64,000 bases of DNA from contig NZ_UAQZ01000014.1 in the NCBI RefSeq assembly GCF_900446215.1, forward strand, positions 310,001-374,000, given 5' to 3'. Both the position numbers and the translations under genes were made by a program. The notes under the pieces were generated by a model that saw only the letters and a program-made list of their open reading frames with translations, made no database searches and was not told the DNA's origin. Shown here piece by piece: positions 10,141 to 18,765 of the stretch (position 1 is the first letter of the stretch; each line of letters opens with the position of its first letter). This DNA comes from Burkholderia cenocepacia. Lineage in GTDB: Bacteria > Pseudomonadota > Gammaproteobacteria > Burkholderiales > Burkholderiaceae.

Positions 10141-12474
10141 TTACATCCCCCGTCGACGCGCGGCGATGCGCTGCAGCACGCTGAACACGCCGAGCGCGAG
10201 CAGCAGCCCCGCGACGACGCCGACCGCGCCGAGCACGACCGGATGCCGCGCCGCCTCCGTCCACACGCGCGCATACCACGGCACGAAGCCGACCACGTAA
10301 GGCTCGCCGACCCGCAGGCTGTCGACCTGCCCCGGCCGCACCAGTGCGAGGTCGCCCTGCAGTTGCGACACGAGCCCGGCGTTCTCGAACACGTCGAGCA
10401 GATCGCCGAGGCGCGCCTGGTCGGTCGCCGTCAGCGCGACGACGCTGCGGCCGCGGCTGCCCGGCAGCTCGAAACCGGCGAGCGCCGCGAGCGGGCCCGT
10501 CTGTTCGATGTGCGCGCCGCCGTCGGCGAGGCCCACGCCGTTGCGCCAGCGCTCCTTCACCGTGAACGCGACGCGCGTCGCGCCGCCGCCGGCGCCGCCC
10601 TGCTCGCCGATCGCGAGCGGCAGCGCCGCGCGCCAGTGCGCGAGCAGCGGCGACGCCGGCGAGCCGTCGATCACGAGCAGATCCTTGTGCCCGGACAGCG
10701 CGGCGACGTCGCCGGGCCGCGCAACTTGCACGCGCAGCGCCGGGAAGCCGGTCCATTCGCCCATGTGGCCGAGCATCGTCAGGTAGGCCTCGAGCTCCTG
10801 CGGCGACGGCCGCTCGGGCAGCACGATGGCCGTCTGCGACAGGTCGGCGAAGCGCGTGAACGGGAAGCCGCTGTTCGCGAAGAACGCGAGGTTCGGCAAT
10901 TGCGCGTAATGAACGAAGTGCGAGAAGTCGATCGTCGAATCCGGATCGATCGCCGCGCGCTGCGGCTCGGTGGCCGTGCTCGAACACAAGCCCGTCTTCT
11001 GCGAATCGAGCGAGAAGCGGAACTGCAGCTGGTTGCCGCTGCCGACGCGGAACGCGGGAATGTCGACGTCGCTCGTCACGCGCCCTTCCGGCACCGACAG
11101 CAGCGGCAGCTGCATGCGGCCGTGCGCGTCTTCGGCGTGGGCCGGCCCGAGCCGGTACGACTTCACGAGCTGATCGTTGATCTCGACCGCGAGCGTCGAG
11201 TTGTCCTGCACGGTCGGCGCCGTGTAGCGGTAGCGCAGCGTGATCGGCACGCCCGCGCCGTTCCACGAATGCAGATCGGCCGGCACGCGCAGGTTCAGCC
11301 GGATCGCGTCGGGCGTCGTGCCGCGCACTTCGAGCTGGCGCGGATCGTCGACGAGCTCGCGGAACGCGATCGGCCGGTTCACCGGCAGCCAGCGCGGTGC
11401 GTCGTACGGCTTGCGCGGCGCGCCCAGATCGACGTGCGCGACCGACGCCGCCGGCCCCGACAATGCCGCGCGGCCCAGCACGAGCGTCGCGACCGCGTCG
11501 TCGACCTCGGCCGCCGTGCGGCCCGTGACGACCAGCAGCTTGCGCCCCGGCGCGGCCGGGTTGTCGGCGACCGCGAGCAGCGGGCCGTTGACGGGTGGGA
11601 GCGCGAGACCGGCCGGCAGCGTCGCGGCCGTGCCGACCACGACGGCCTGGTCGTCGGCCGGCAACGCGGCCGACACCGGGAAACGCGCATGCCGGTAGTC
11701 GGCCAGCGCGCCGAACCACGACGCGAGCACGCCCGCACTGCGCAGCGTCGCCGAATCGGCCGTCGCCGGCAGCACGAACGGCAGCCGCACGCGGCCGTTG
11801 TCGCGCCGGTCGAAGAACGGTGCGGGCAGCAGCGCGAGATCATTCGGCAGGCGCACCGGCGATTCGTCGAGGATCAGCTCGCTCGTCGGGCTCACGTCGG
11901 CCCACAGCGCCGAGTTCGACGGATCCTCGCAATGGTCGAGCGTGTAGTGCGCGATCAGGCGCAGGCCGATCTGGTTGAAATCGGAGACGTAGCGCGGATC
12001 GATCGGGATCTCTTGCGTCACCGTGCGGCCCGCGCGCGCGGCGTCGAACGGGACGGTCGCGACCACCTCGCCGTTCACCGACACCTTCAGGTGCGACAGC
12101 GGAAAGACCAGCGACGGCGAATATGCGTAGGTCAGGCGCAACCGCGCGCCGGTGATCACGCGGTCGAGCCGCACGCCGGCGTTGATCGTGCGCGCGTCGT
12201 CGGCGCCGCGCAGGCGCAGCGGATCGAACGCGCCGAGCGACGCGAACGGCACATGCACGGTCGTCGCCGGCAGGCCGGCGGCCGGCGCGCTGGCCGCCGC
12301 CGGCGCGGCCACGGGCCCCGCGGCGGGCGCGACATCGGCCGCCGCCGCGTGACCGGCAGCGGCCGTCGAAGCGGCGGCCGGCACCGCCGGCATCGGCGCG
12401 GCCGACAGCGCGGCCGCATGGAAAGCGCCGGTCATCGCGGTCGCGAGGACGAACAGCGACACGGCCGGCTTCAT
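10141..12474 (-). CDS. bcsB: Cellulose synthase periplasmic subunit BcsB
   Basis: Protein of 777 residues. It has a signal peptide (MKPAVSLFVLATAMTG), a low-complexity Ala/Pro/Gly stretch to about residue 75, the BcsB carbohydrate-binding and flavodoxin-like domains, and a single C-terminal transmembrane helix (VVLGAVGVVAGLLLALGVF) followed by basic residues. BcsB guides the emerging glucan from BcsA and completes the synthase. It is the first gene of the operon and begins after an 848-base gene-free stretch, so the operon promoter is expected there. Being seven genes away from bcsA is unusual, because A and B are normally adjacent and sometimes fused. Confidence 0.94.
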   Translation of the reverse strand: MKPAVSLFVLATAMTGAFHAAALSAAPMPAVPAAASTAAAGHAAAADVAPAAGPVAAPAAASAPAAGLPATTVHVPFASLGAFDPLRLRGADDARTINAGVRLDRVITGARLRLTYAYSPSLVFPLSHLKVSVNGEVVATVPFDAARAGRTVTQEIPIDPRYVSDFNQIGLRLIAHYTLDHCEDPSNSALWADVSPTSELILDESPVRLPNDLALLPAPFFDRRDNGRVRLPFVLPATADSATLRSAGVLASWFGALADYRHARFPVSAALPADDQAVVVGTAATLPAGLALPPVNGPLLAVADNPAAPGRKLLVVTGRTAAEVDDAVATLVLGRAALSGPAASVAHVDLGAPRKPYDAPRWLPVNRPIAFRELVDDPRQLEVRGTTPDAIRLNLRVPADLHSWNGAGVPITLRYRYTAPTVQDNSTLAVEINDQLVKSYRLGPAHAEDAHGRMQLPLLSVPEGRVTSDVDIPAFRVGSGNQLQFRFSLDSQKTGLCSSTATEPQRAAIDPDSTIDFSHFVHYAQLPNLAFFANSGFPFTRFADLSQTAIVLPERPSPQELEAYLTMLGHMGEWTGFPALRVQVARPGDVAALSGHKDLLVIDGSPASPLLAHWRAALPLAIGEQGGAGGGATRVAFTVKERWRNGVGLADGGAHIEQTGPLAALAGFELPGSRGRSVVALTATDQARLGDLLDVFENAGLVSQLQGDLALVRPGQVDSLRVGEPYVVGFVPWYARVWTEAARHPVVLGAVGVVAGLLLALGVFSVLQRIAARRRGM

Positions 12475-13322
12475 GCACCGCTCCGCTTCGTCACGATGGT
12501 CCCGTCCTTCTGCGCGTCGAAAGCGACGCGCGCAAAGCAGCTATGCCCGTAAGTGCACATCCCCTCTGCTTCCCCTCATTCATGGCCTGATTGCATTTAT
12601 CGGAACGACGCGGCGGATTCTTCAATGATCGGTTCGCCGCGCGGCGGCGCGCCTGGCACCGGCGGCCGCCCATTCGTCACACTATCTCAAAAATAGAACA
12701 GAACTTACCGTGATTCGCGACTGAGAAGCGAAAAAAATCTCAATTCGGTCGGAAATGCTGCGCAGGAAGAGTGAATGGCAAGAATTGCGCCGTTGCTGCC
12801 GGATGGCCGGAACGGCGTCGTTCCGACGCACGGCGGCCGGCCGGGGCACCGGTGGCGGCCCGTTGCAGGCCGCCCGGAACGCGCTGCCGCGAGCGGCGCG
12901 TATGCTACCGCAAGCGCGCGTCGCGCGACGTATTTTCTTCGTGAAAAACTGACCTGGATCAATTCGTCGACGCCGCCATCCGCCACCGGGGCGGGCAGCG
13001 GCGCGACGCAGGTCGAAATCGCGAAATCCGAGGCCGGCCCCTGCGAGCACGCTGGCGCGGGGCCGGTTGCCGTCGATCGCGCGCTCCGGCTGCGCCCGCC
13101 CCCGGCCTCCGCGATGACGCGCATGCGCGACGCACGCGGCCCGCGCGCGGCCGGTCGGCACATCGGTCGAACGACAGGGGCGCTACGGCCAGCTATCCGC
13201 ACCGGCAGTGTGAAACGGTCGGCCAACGGCGCCCATACGAAGAACGTACCCACCGCGCATCCGAACCAGACGCTGCAGGAAACCCATCGAACACGATCGC
13301 GGCGCACCGGCACCGCCCCTCG
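12475..13322. other. Gene-free leader upstream of the cellulose operon
   Basis: No convincing gene is seen. The open frames here lack domain-like composition and ribosome sites. About 12680-12790 is much richer in A+T than the surroundings, including an AAAAAAA run and TATTTTTGAGATAG on the minus strand, and is the likeliest promoter or regulator-binding zone for bcsB. Transcripts would carry an untranslated leader of more than 200 bases. Confidence 0.5.
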
Positions 13323-13775
13323 CTAACCGATCGGCGACACCGCGATCGCGATCCCGACGACGAGCCACTGCACGATCGCCACCAGCACGGCGGCCCGGCA
13401 CAGCCCGACCGCGCCGCGCACGCGCGCGTCGAGCGTGCGCCCGGCCTTCGCCGCGTCGATCCAGCCCAGATCGGCGAGCGCGCGATCGAGCGCCGCGAGC
13501 CCGTCGTCGACCGCCCCGTCGTCGCCCACCGTCCGCGCCAGCGCGGCAAACAACCGCCGGTCGATCTCGATACGAACCGCGTACCACAGCGCCGCGATCC
13601 CCGCCCCCGCGCTGACGACGGCCAGCAGCACGCGGGCGAGCGTCGCCGGCGCCCAGCCCGCCGCGATCCAGCCACCCGCGCCGGCCGCGGCGAGCGCGGC
13701 CACGAGCGCCCATGCGCCCGCGTCGAGCGCGCCGCGGGCGGCGGCAATCCTGAACGGTGCCGACGGATCGCGCAT
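13323..13775 (-). CDS. Small integral membrane protein of the lipid module
   Basis: Protein of 150 residues of unknown function. Two hydrophobic hairpin segments lie at about residues 17-60 (ALVAALAAAGAGGW, then a second helix) and one helix sits at the C-terminus (AAVLVAIVQWLVVGIAIAV). A soluble charged stretch of about 60 residues lies between them. The ATG at 13775 overlaps the stop of the phosphatase gene by one base (TGATG), which indicates coupled translation and a shared role. A longer in-frame start at 13811 would lie inside the upstream gene and is less likely. No catalytic motif is visible. Confidence 0.75.
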   Translation of the reverse strand: MRDPSAPFRIAAARGALDAGAWALVAALAAAGAGGWIAAGWAPATLARVLLAVVSAGAGIAALWYAVRIEIDRRLFAALARTVGDDGAVDDGLAALDRALADLGWIDAAKAGRTLDARVRGAVGLCRAAVLVAIVQWLVVGIAIAVSPIG

Positions 13776-15178
13776 CACACGCGCCCCGCATCGCGACGGC
13801 GATCGATCCACTGCTGCAGCACGGCCACGCCGTCATCCGACCACACCGCGTGCGGCCGGACCGCGCGCACCGCGGCCAGCGCGTCGCGCGCATCGGCCAG
13901 CCCGCGCCGCGCGGCGAGCCACGCGGCCGCGCACAGCACGCTGCGGCCATAGCCGAGCGCGCAGCAGACCAGTACGTCGCGCCCCTCGCCGTGCAGGCGT
14001 TCGAGCGCCGCGACGGCCTGCGCGAGCTGCGCCGCGGTCGGGGCGACGAGATCGAGCTGCGGCACCGACGCATACGCGAGCGCTGCATCGGCCGCCGCCC
14101 AGCGCGGCATCTCGGCGGTCAGGTCGACCAGCGCGGTGAAGCCGTCGCGCCGGATGTCGCGCGTCGTCGGCGTCCGGCCGATCGACACACGCTCGTCGAT
14201 CCGCACCGGCGCCGGCTGCCGGAACGTCCACAGCCGCGAATTGACGAACGCGCCGGCGATCGTCGGCGCGAGCAGCCAGCCGATGAAGACCGGTAACCGT
14301 CCGTGCGCATCCTTCTGGAACGCGCCGGGCGCGCCACGTCGATAAGCCCATGCGACGCAGGCGAGCGCCAGCGCGACCCACCCTGCCGCCAGCGCCCAGC
14401 CCGGCGCGCGCGGCACGCACGCCAGCGCCGCGAGTGCGACCAGTGCGGCGCCGCACGCGTAGCGGCGCGCGAGCGCGCGGCCGGCTGCGGATGGCGACGC
14501 CTCGGCGCCCGGCAATCGGCCCGCGGCATCGCGCAACGGAAACAGGAACAGTGCGAGACAGCCGACGGCCGCCCCGGTCGGCACGTCGATCGCGTGATGC
14601 TGGTAGGTCGTCAGCACCGACACGCCGATTGCCGCGAACCACAAATGCAGCACGACGCGGGCGAACGTGCCGCGCAGATGCTTCGCATAGACGGCCCACA
14701 GCACGACCAGCAACCCGATATGCAGCGACGGCGCCTGGTTGAACGGCTTGTCGAAACCCATCAGCAGCGTGAACAGCGCACCGGCCACGCCGCCCGCGTC
14801 GGGTCGCTCGAAGCCGAAGCGCAGCGGCCACGCGATGAAACACGCGACCGACACCAGCTGCACAGTCAGCAGCCGCTTCACGTGATCGAGCAGATCGTCG
14901 CGGCGCGTCCAGAAGAAGAACGACAGCGCATACAGCAGGTCGATCGACCAGTACGGCACGATCGTCCACGGCACGAACGGGATCGCCTGCTCCCAGCCGA
15001 ACGCGAAGGTCGGCACCGCGGCGCGGCGCGCCGCGAGCCAGTTCGCGAAGCCGTAGGTCGAGAAGAACACCGCGCCCATCGCCGCGAGCCAGCCGAAGCG
15101 CAGCACAAACGACGCGTCGCGCGCGCCGGCCGCCGGCTCGGTCAGCCCGCCGCCCGCGCCGCCGCCGAGCGCGCTCAT
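13775..15178 (-). CDS. PAP2-like / dual-specificity phosphatase fusion
   Basis: Protein of 467 residues with two phosphatase modules. The N-terminal part is a multi-pass PAP2-like domain (about residues 20-270), with PSLHIG and a later TTYQHHAIDVPTG block that resemble the PAP2/inositolphosphorylceramide-synthase-type motifs. The C-terminal 130 residues form a dual-specificity/tyrosine-phosphatase-like domain with the P-loop CALGYGRS (Cys406, Arg412, C-x5-R); the His that usually precedes the Cys is replaced by Cys405. The likely role is dephosphorylation of lipid phosphates or of a phospho-headgroup at the membrane. The ATG at 15178 overlaps the upstream hydrolase-methyltransferase stop (ATGA). 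Confidence 0.85.
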   Translation of the reverse strand: MSALGGGAGGGLTEPAAGARDASFVLRFGWLAAMGAVFFSTYGFANWLAARRAAVPTFAFGWEQAIPFVPWTIVPYWSIDLLYALSFFFWTRRDDLLDHVKRLLTVQLVSVACFIAWPLRFGFERPDAGGVAGALFTLLMGFDKPFNQAPSLHIGLLVVLWAVYAKHLRGTFARVVLHLWFAAIGVSVLTTYQHHAIDVPTGAAVGCLALFLFPLRDAAGRLPGAEASPSAAGRALARRYACGAALVALAALACVPRAPGWALAAGWVALALACVAWAYRRGAPGAFQKDAHGRLPVFIGWLLAPTIAGAFVNSRLWTFRQPAPVRIDERVSIGRTPTTRDIRRDGFTALVDLTAEMPRWAAADAALAYASVPQLDLVAPTAAQLAQAVAALERLHGEGRDVLVCCALGYGRSVLCAAAWLAARRGLADARDALAAVRAVRPHAVWSDDGVAVLQQWIDRRRDAGRV

Positions 15179-16944
15179 GACGCGTCGACCCGCTGCGCGA
15201 GGCTCACCGTGAAGATGCCCATCTCGTCGATCCGCTGGTCGAGCTTGCGGAAGCCCGCCCGCGCGACGAGCTCGTCCATTTCGGCCTGCGAACGGCGTCG
15301 CATCACCCAGGTCGATTCGCCGCGGTGGTTGTTCAGCGCGCGGGCGATGAATTCGAGCTGCGGATGCCACGGCTGCCCCGTATAGACGAGATAGCCGCCC
15401 GGTGGCACGGCCTGCGCGAGCCCGCGCAGCGAACGCTCGATCAGCGCGTTCTCGCCGAACAGCTCGTACAGGCCCGACACGATCGCGAGCGTCGGCCGCG
15501 GCTCGAGCGTCACGAGCGACGCCTCGTCGAACGCGTCGCCGCGTTCGAAGCGCGCGATCGGCTCGAGGCCGCGCTGCGCGATCAGCACGCGCCCGGCCTC
15601 GACGTTCGGCGGGCTGTAGTCGCGCAGCGTGATGTCGTCGGGCGCCGCGCCGTCGCGCTCGGCGGCCATTGCGATCGCGTCGAGCACGTAGCGCCCGTGG
15701 CCGGCCGCGATGTCGACGATCCGCACCGGCGAGCCGTGCCCGCGCAGGCGGCCGATCGCCGCGCCGATCAGTTCCTGCAGATGCACCTTGCGCTGGCGGA
15801 TGCCGACCCAGCCGGGCGAATCGAGATACGTGCGGTCGATCAGCGCGCCGATGCCGAGCCGCCCCTGCGCGCGGTTGCGGTACACGTAGTCGAGCGTCGA
15901 GCCCGAATCGAAGCCGAGCCGCAGCCCGAGCGCGATGCCGTCCGACAGCGCGCCGCCGGCTTTCAGGCCGGCGCGCGTGAGCGCCCAGTACGCCCGCGCG
16001 AACACGTTGGCCGGCGGCCGGCCGAGCGCCGCATATTCGTCGTGGAACGCGCCGCGCCGGTCGGCATCGACGAGCGACACGCGCGGGCTCGGCGCATCGA
16101 ATTCGCGCAGCACGAACGCGCGCAGCGGCGCGAGCGCCTGTGCACGGTCGCGCTCGCCGAGCGTGTCGTGATAGAAGCCCGGCAGCACGATGCGCTCCTT
16201 GCGCGCCGAGCCGAGCCGTTCGAAGAAGCGGTCCTGCGGGCCGCGATGCACGACCCAGTCGGCGCCCGAAATCAGCAGTTGCGTGGGCACGGTGATCGCG
16301 GCCGCGTCGGCGACGATCCGCTGCGCGGTATCGTGCAGGTCGAGCAGCATGTTGACCGCGATCGGCCGCGTGATCAGCGGATCGGACGCGTAGCTCGCGA
16401 TTCGCTCGGGATCGTGCGTGAGGAATTTCGGTTTCACGTAGCTGTTCACGTAGAACAGCCCGCGCAGCTTGTGCATCAGTCGCAGCCCGGGCCGCGCGAA
16501 CGGCACGTAGAGCTTGATGTGGAACGCCGGCGACGCGACGACCAGCGCGCGGATCGGCGGCGCGTAGTCGTGCGCCCAGGTCGCCGCGAGCACCGCGCCG
16601 ACGCTCTGGCCGACCACGGCCATCTCCTCGATCGCGATGCCGTGCGTGTCGCGGATATGCTCGACGAAGGTCTGCAGGTCGCGCACCGACGCGGCCGCGC
16701 TCGGGCTGTAGCCGCGCGCGCCCGGCGAGCGGCCGTGGCCGCGTGCGTCCCATGCAAAAAAGGCGAACTCCGGCAGGTCGAGCTCGTCGACGAGGTGCGC
16801 GACGCGCGCCGAATGTTCGTGGCCGCGGTGCAGCAGCACGATGGCGCCGCGGCAGCGCGCGCCTGTGGCAGGCCAGTGACGATAGAACAGCGTTTCGCCG
16901 TCGTGCGTGATGAAGTCGGCCTCACGGGCCGTGCGTGCGCTCAT
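15175..16944 (-). CDS. Bifunctional alpha/beta hydrolase / SAM methyltransferase
   Basis: Protein of 589 residues. Residues 1-290 are an alpha/beta hydrolase of the monoacylglycerol-lipase type: nucleophile elbow GQSVG with Ser114, acid in SGADWVV, and His in GFYHD. Residues 300-589 form a class I SAM-dependent methyltransferase with motif I DIAAGHGRY at 411-419 and an acidic motif II region. This two-domain architecture recurs in proteobacterial lipid clusters. The substrate is unknown; a lipid ester plus a headgroup or acyl methylation is plausible. It lies 78 bases downstream of the phosphatidyltransferase gene and overlaps the phosphatase gene by four bases. Confidence 0.85.
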   Translation of the reverse strand: MSARTAREADFITHDGETLFYRHWPATGARCRGAIVLLHRGHEHSARVAHLVDELDLPEFAFFAWDARGHGRSPGARGYSPSAAASVRDLQTFVEHIRDTHGIAIEEMAVVGQSVGAVLAATWAHDYAPPIRALVVASPAFHIKLYVPFARPGLRLMHKLRGLFYVNSYVKPKFLTHDPERIASYASDPLITRPIAVNMLLDLHDTAQRIVADAAAITVPTQLLISGADWVVHRGPQDRFFERLGSARKERIVLPGFYHDTLGERDRAQALAPLRAFVLREFDAPSPRVSLVDADRRGAFHDEYAALGRPPANVFARAYWALTRAGLKAGGALSDGIALGLRLGFDSGSTLDYVYRNRAQGRLGIGALIDRTYLDSPGWVGIRQRKVHLQELIGAAIGRLRGHGSPVRIVDIAAGHGRYVLDAIAMAAERDGAAPDDITLRDYSPPNVEAGRVLIAQRGLEPIARFERGDAFDEASLVTLEPRPTLAIVSGLYELFGENALIERSLRGLAQAVPPGGYLVYTGQPWHPQLEFIARALNNHRGESTWVMRRRSQAEMDELVARAGFRKLDQRIDEMGIFTVSLAQRVDAS

Positions 16945-17022
16945 GCGATCTCTCTCGTTTCGTTATTCGAATGTGTGCGGCGCCGCCCTCCGGCGCCGGT
17001 CCGGCTTTCGCGTCGGCTGCCG

Positions 17023-17628
17023 TCAGCCGCCCGCTTCGGCGATGCCGGCCTGGACGCGCCGCACCACCGTCACGATCGACAGCACGATCAGCAGCCGCCA
17101 CAGCCACGCGGCGACGCTGCCGACCGGCAAGCCGAAGCCGATCCACAGCGCGAACGCGCCGAGTGCCAGCGCCCGGTCGCTCTTGCCGAACGGGCCGTCG
17201 TAGCGGCGCGTCGCGCCGACGAGCGGGCCGATCAGCCCCGCGCATTCGACGATCACCGCCGTCAGCGCGAACAGCCAGACGTCCGCCGGAGCGAACGCGG
17301 GAATGGCGAGGAACGGCAGCACCAGCGCGACATCGGACACGATGTCGCCCAGCTCGTTCAGGTACGCGCCGAGCGTGCTCTTCTGCCCGTGCTCGCGCGC
17401 GAGCATCCCGTCGATCGCATTGAGCGCCATCCGCGCGAACAGCCACAGCGGAATCAGCAGGAACAGCGCGCGGGCGAACACGCCGAGCCCGGCGAGCGCG
17501 CCGACGACGATCGAGCCGCCGGCCGCGAACAGCGTGACCTGGTTGGCCGTGACGCCGCGTTCGGCGAGCGAATTCGCGAACGGGCGCAGACGATTCTGGA
17601 ATTTGGGTTTGAGTGCGTAGAGGCTCAT
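17023..17628 (-). CDS. CDP-alcohol phosphatidyltransferase-like protein with Asn substitutions
   Basis: Protein of 201 residues with about six membrane helices, of the CDP-alcohol phosphatidyltransferase family, which transfers a phosphatidyl group from CDP-diacylglycerol to an alcohol. The family motif DxxDGxxARx8GxxxDxxxD is readable at 70-95 as N70..D73 G74..A77 R78..G87..N91..D95, so two of the four aspartates are Asn. This may alter metal coordination or mark a separate subfamily. Start ATG 17628 gives the usual short basic N-terminus. It is the first gene of the minus-strand lipid operon and is divergent from the acyltransferase and cdsA genes that would supply CDP-diacylglycerol. Confidence 0.85.
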   Translation of the reverse strand: MSLYALKPKFQNRLRPFANSLAERGVTANQVTLFAAGGSIVVGALAGLGVFARALFLLIPLWLFARMALNAIDGMLAREHGQKSTLGAYLNELGDIVSDVALVLPFLAIPAFAPADVWLFALTAVIVECAGLIGPLVGATRRYDGPFGKSDRALALGAFALWIGFGLPVGSVAAWLWRLLIVLSIVTVVRRVQAGIAEAGG

Positions 17629-18095
17629 CGTTTCGTATTCGTTTTATTCGTGCGGCACGGTCGGATGCATTTCCCGCCGCGATGCCCCGGGCGGCGAAAC
17701 GGCCTTGGCCGGCCTGGCTGGAACGGCCCTCATCGTCGCCGAGCCGCCCCGATGCGTCAAGCCTGCGGCCGGCCGCGCGGCGCGGCGCCAATCTGGCATT
17801 TTTTGGCGAAACTCGCGATAATCCGCTGGCCCGAGCGCAGCGAGATCGATTCGAACTGCAGACGGGCACTCGTGCAACAGCCGATTATCACGCCGCCGAC
17901 CGGCGCATTCGCCGCGACGCAACAGCGTGCGACGGCGAATCGTCCGATTATCGCGGACCTGCGACAGGCAGCCACGAATTTGAAAAAATTTAAACAAGAG
18001 CCGTCCGGCGCGCATCCTGCCGCGCCGGCATTCCGGGGTTCCGCCCGCCGCGCATGCGCAGCGGGCCGGGCATGCACGCAGGAGGCAGCGCGCCG
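17629..18095. promoter_or_regulatory. Divergent lipid-module promoter region with GATTATCRCG repeats
   Basis: This 467-base gap separates the two arms of the lipid module and holds no credible gene. The decamer GATTATCGCG occurs on the minus strand at 17814-17823 and on the plus strand at 17946-17955, with a one-mismatch copy (GATTATCACG) at 17883-17892. The three copies are 60-70 bases apart and could bind one regulator controlling both operons. An A+T-rich run (GAAAAAATTTAAAC) lies near 17983-17996, just upstream of the acyltransferase. Confidence 0.4.
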
Positions 18096-18728
18096 ATGAA
18101 CATCCTCAACGTCTGGCAGCGCGATTTCCTGCTGTCCATCGTGCGGCTCGTCGCCGGCGCGTATCCGGTCTGGCATCAGGCGCCGCCGTCCCCGACGCAG
18201 AAGATCTACTTCTCGAACCATACGAGCCACATCGACACGCTCGCGATCCTCGCCGCGCTGCCGCGCGACGTGCGTGCGGTCGTGCGGCCGGTCGCCGCGC
18301 GCGATTACTGGGACAGCAGCGACCTGAAGCGCCACATCGCGCAGAAGCTGCTGAACGTCGTGCTGATCGACCGTCATCGCGAATCCGGGGGCGACCCGCT
18401 CGATCCGGTGCGCGACGCGCTGCGGCAGGGTCACTCGATCATCATCTTCCCGGAAGGCACGCGCGGCGCCGACGTATTGCCGCAGCCGTTCAAGAGCGGG
18501 CTGTTCCATCTCGCGACCGAGTTCCCGGACGTGGCGCTCGCGCCCGTCTATCTCGAGAACCTGCAGCGCATCATGCCGAAGGGCGCGATCTGGCCCGTGC
18601 CGCTGATCTGCAAGGTGCATTTCGGCGCGAACGAAGCGCTCGGCGCTCAGGAAGACAAGCCGACGTTCCTCGCCCGCATGCGCGACGCGGTCATCGCGCT
18701 CGCGCCGCCGCAGCGGCCCGCCGGCTGA
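18096..18728 (+). CDS. 1-acyl-glycerol-3-phosphate acyltransferase (PlsC-like)
   Basis: Protein of 210 residues of the lysophospholipid acyltransferase family. It has the catalytic block NHTSHID (His42-x4-Asp47) and the substrate-binding block FPEGTRG (Glu120-Arg123). It would acylate lysophosphatidate, or a related lyso-lipid, to feed the neighbouring cytidylyltransferase. ATG 18096 is preceded by GGAGG at 18081-18085; in-frame starts at 18072 and 18054 would add a Gly/Ser-rich leader without a ribosome site. It lies 37 bases ahead of cdsA in the same direction and is divergent from the phosphatidyltransferase operon. Confidence 0.9.
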   Translation: MNILNVWQRDFLLSIVRLVAGAYPVWHQAPPSPTQKIYFSNHTSHIDTLAILAALPRDVRAVVRPVAARDYWDSSDLKRHIAQKLLNVVLIDRHRESGGDPLDPVRDALRQGHSIIIFPEGTRGADVLPQPFKSGLFHLATEFPDVALAPVYLENLQRIMPKGAIWPVPLICKVHFGANEALGAQEDKPTFLARMRDAVIALAPPQRPAG

Positions 18729-18765
18729 ACGCGGCGCCCCCTTCTTCCTTTTCCGGACATCAACC

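Noticed and set aside
5018..11719. A single open frame long enough for a protein of over 2200 residues
   Set aside because: Only the part from 8923 down has BcsC features. The upstream part lies antisense-frame within bcsZ and bcsB and is arginine-rich GC-skewed translation.
8806..12552. A 1248-codon plus-strand frame opposite bcsZ and bcsB
   Set aside because: Antisense artefact of high G+C third positions; composition is non-protein-like.
12705..13313. A 202-codon minus-strand frame in the bcsB leader with a hydrophobic stretch
   Set aside because: No ribosome site, Arg/Ser/Ala-rich beyond residue 45, and no coupling to neighbours. It might be a remnant but cannot be supported.
13775..16753. 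A 992-codon open frame suggesting a hydrolase-phosphatase giant
   Set aside because: The upstream half is out of frame with the real hydrolase-methyltransferase gene and is Ala/Arg-rich noise. The ATG at 15178 gives the true protein.
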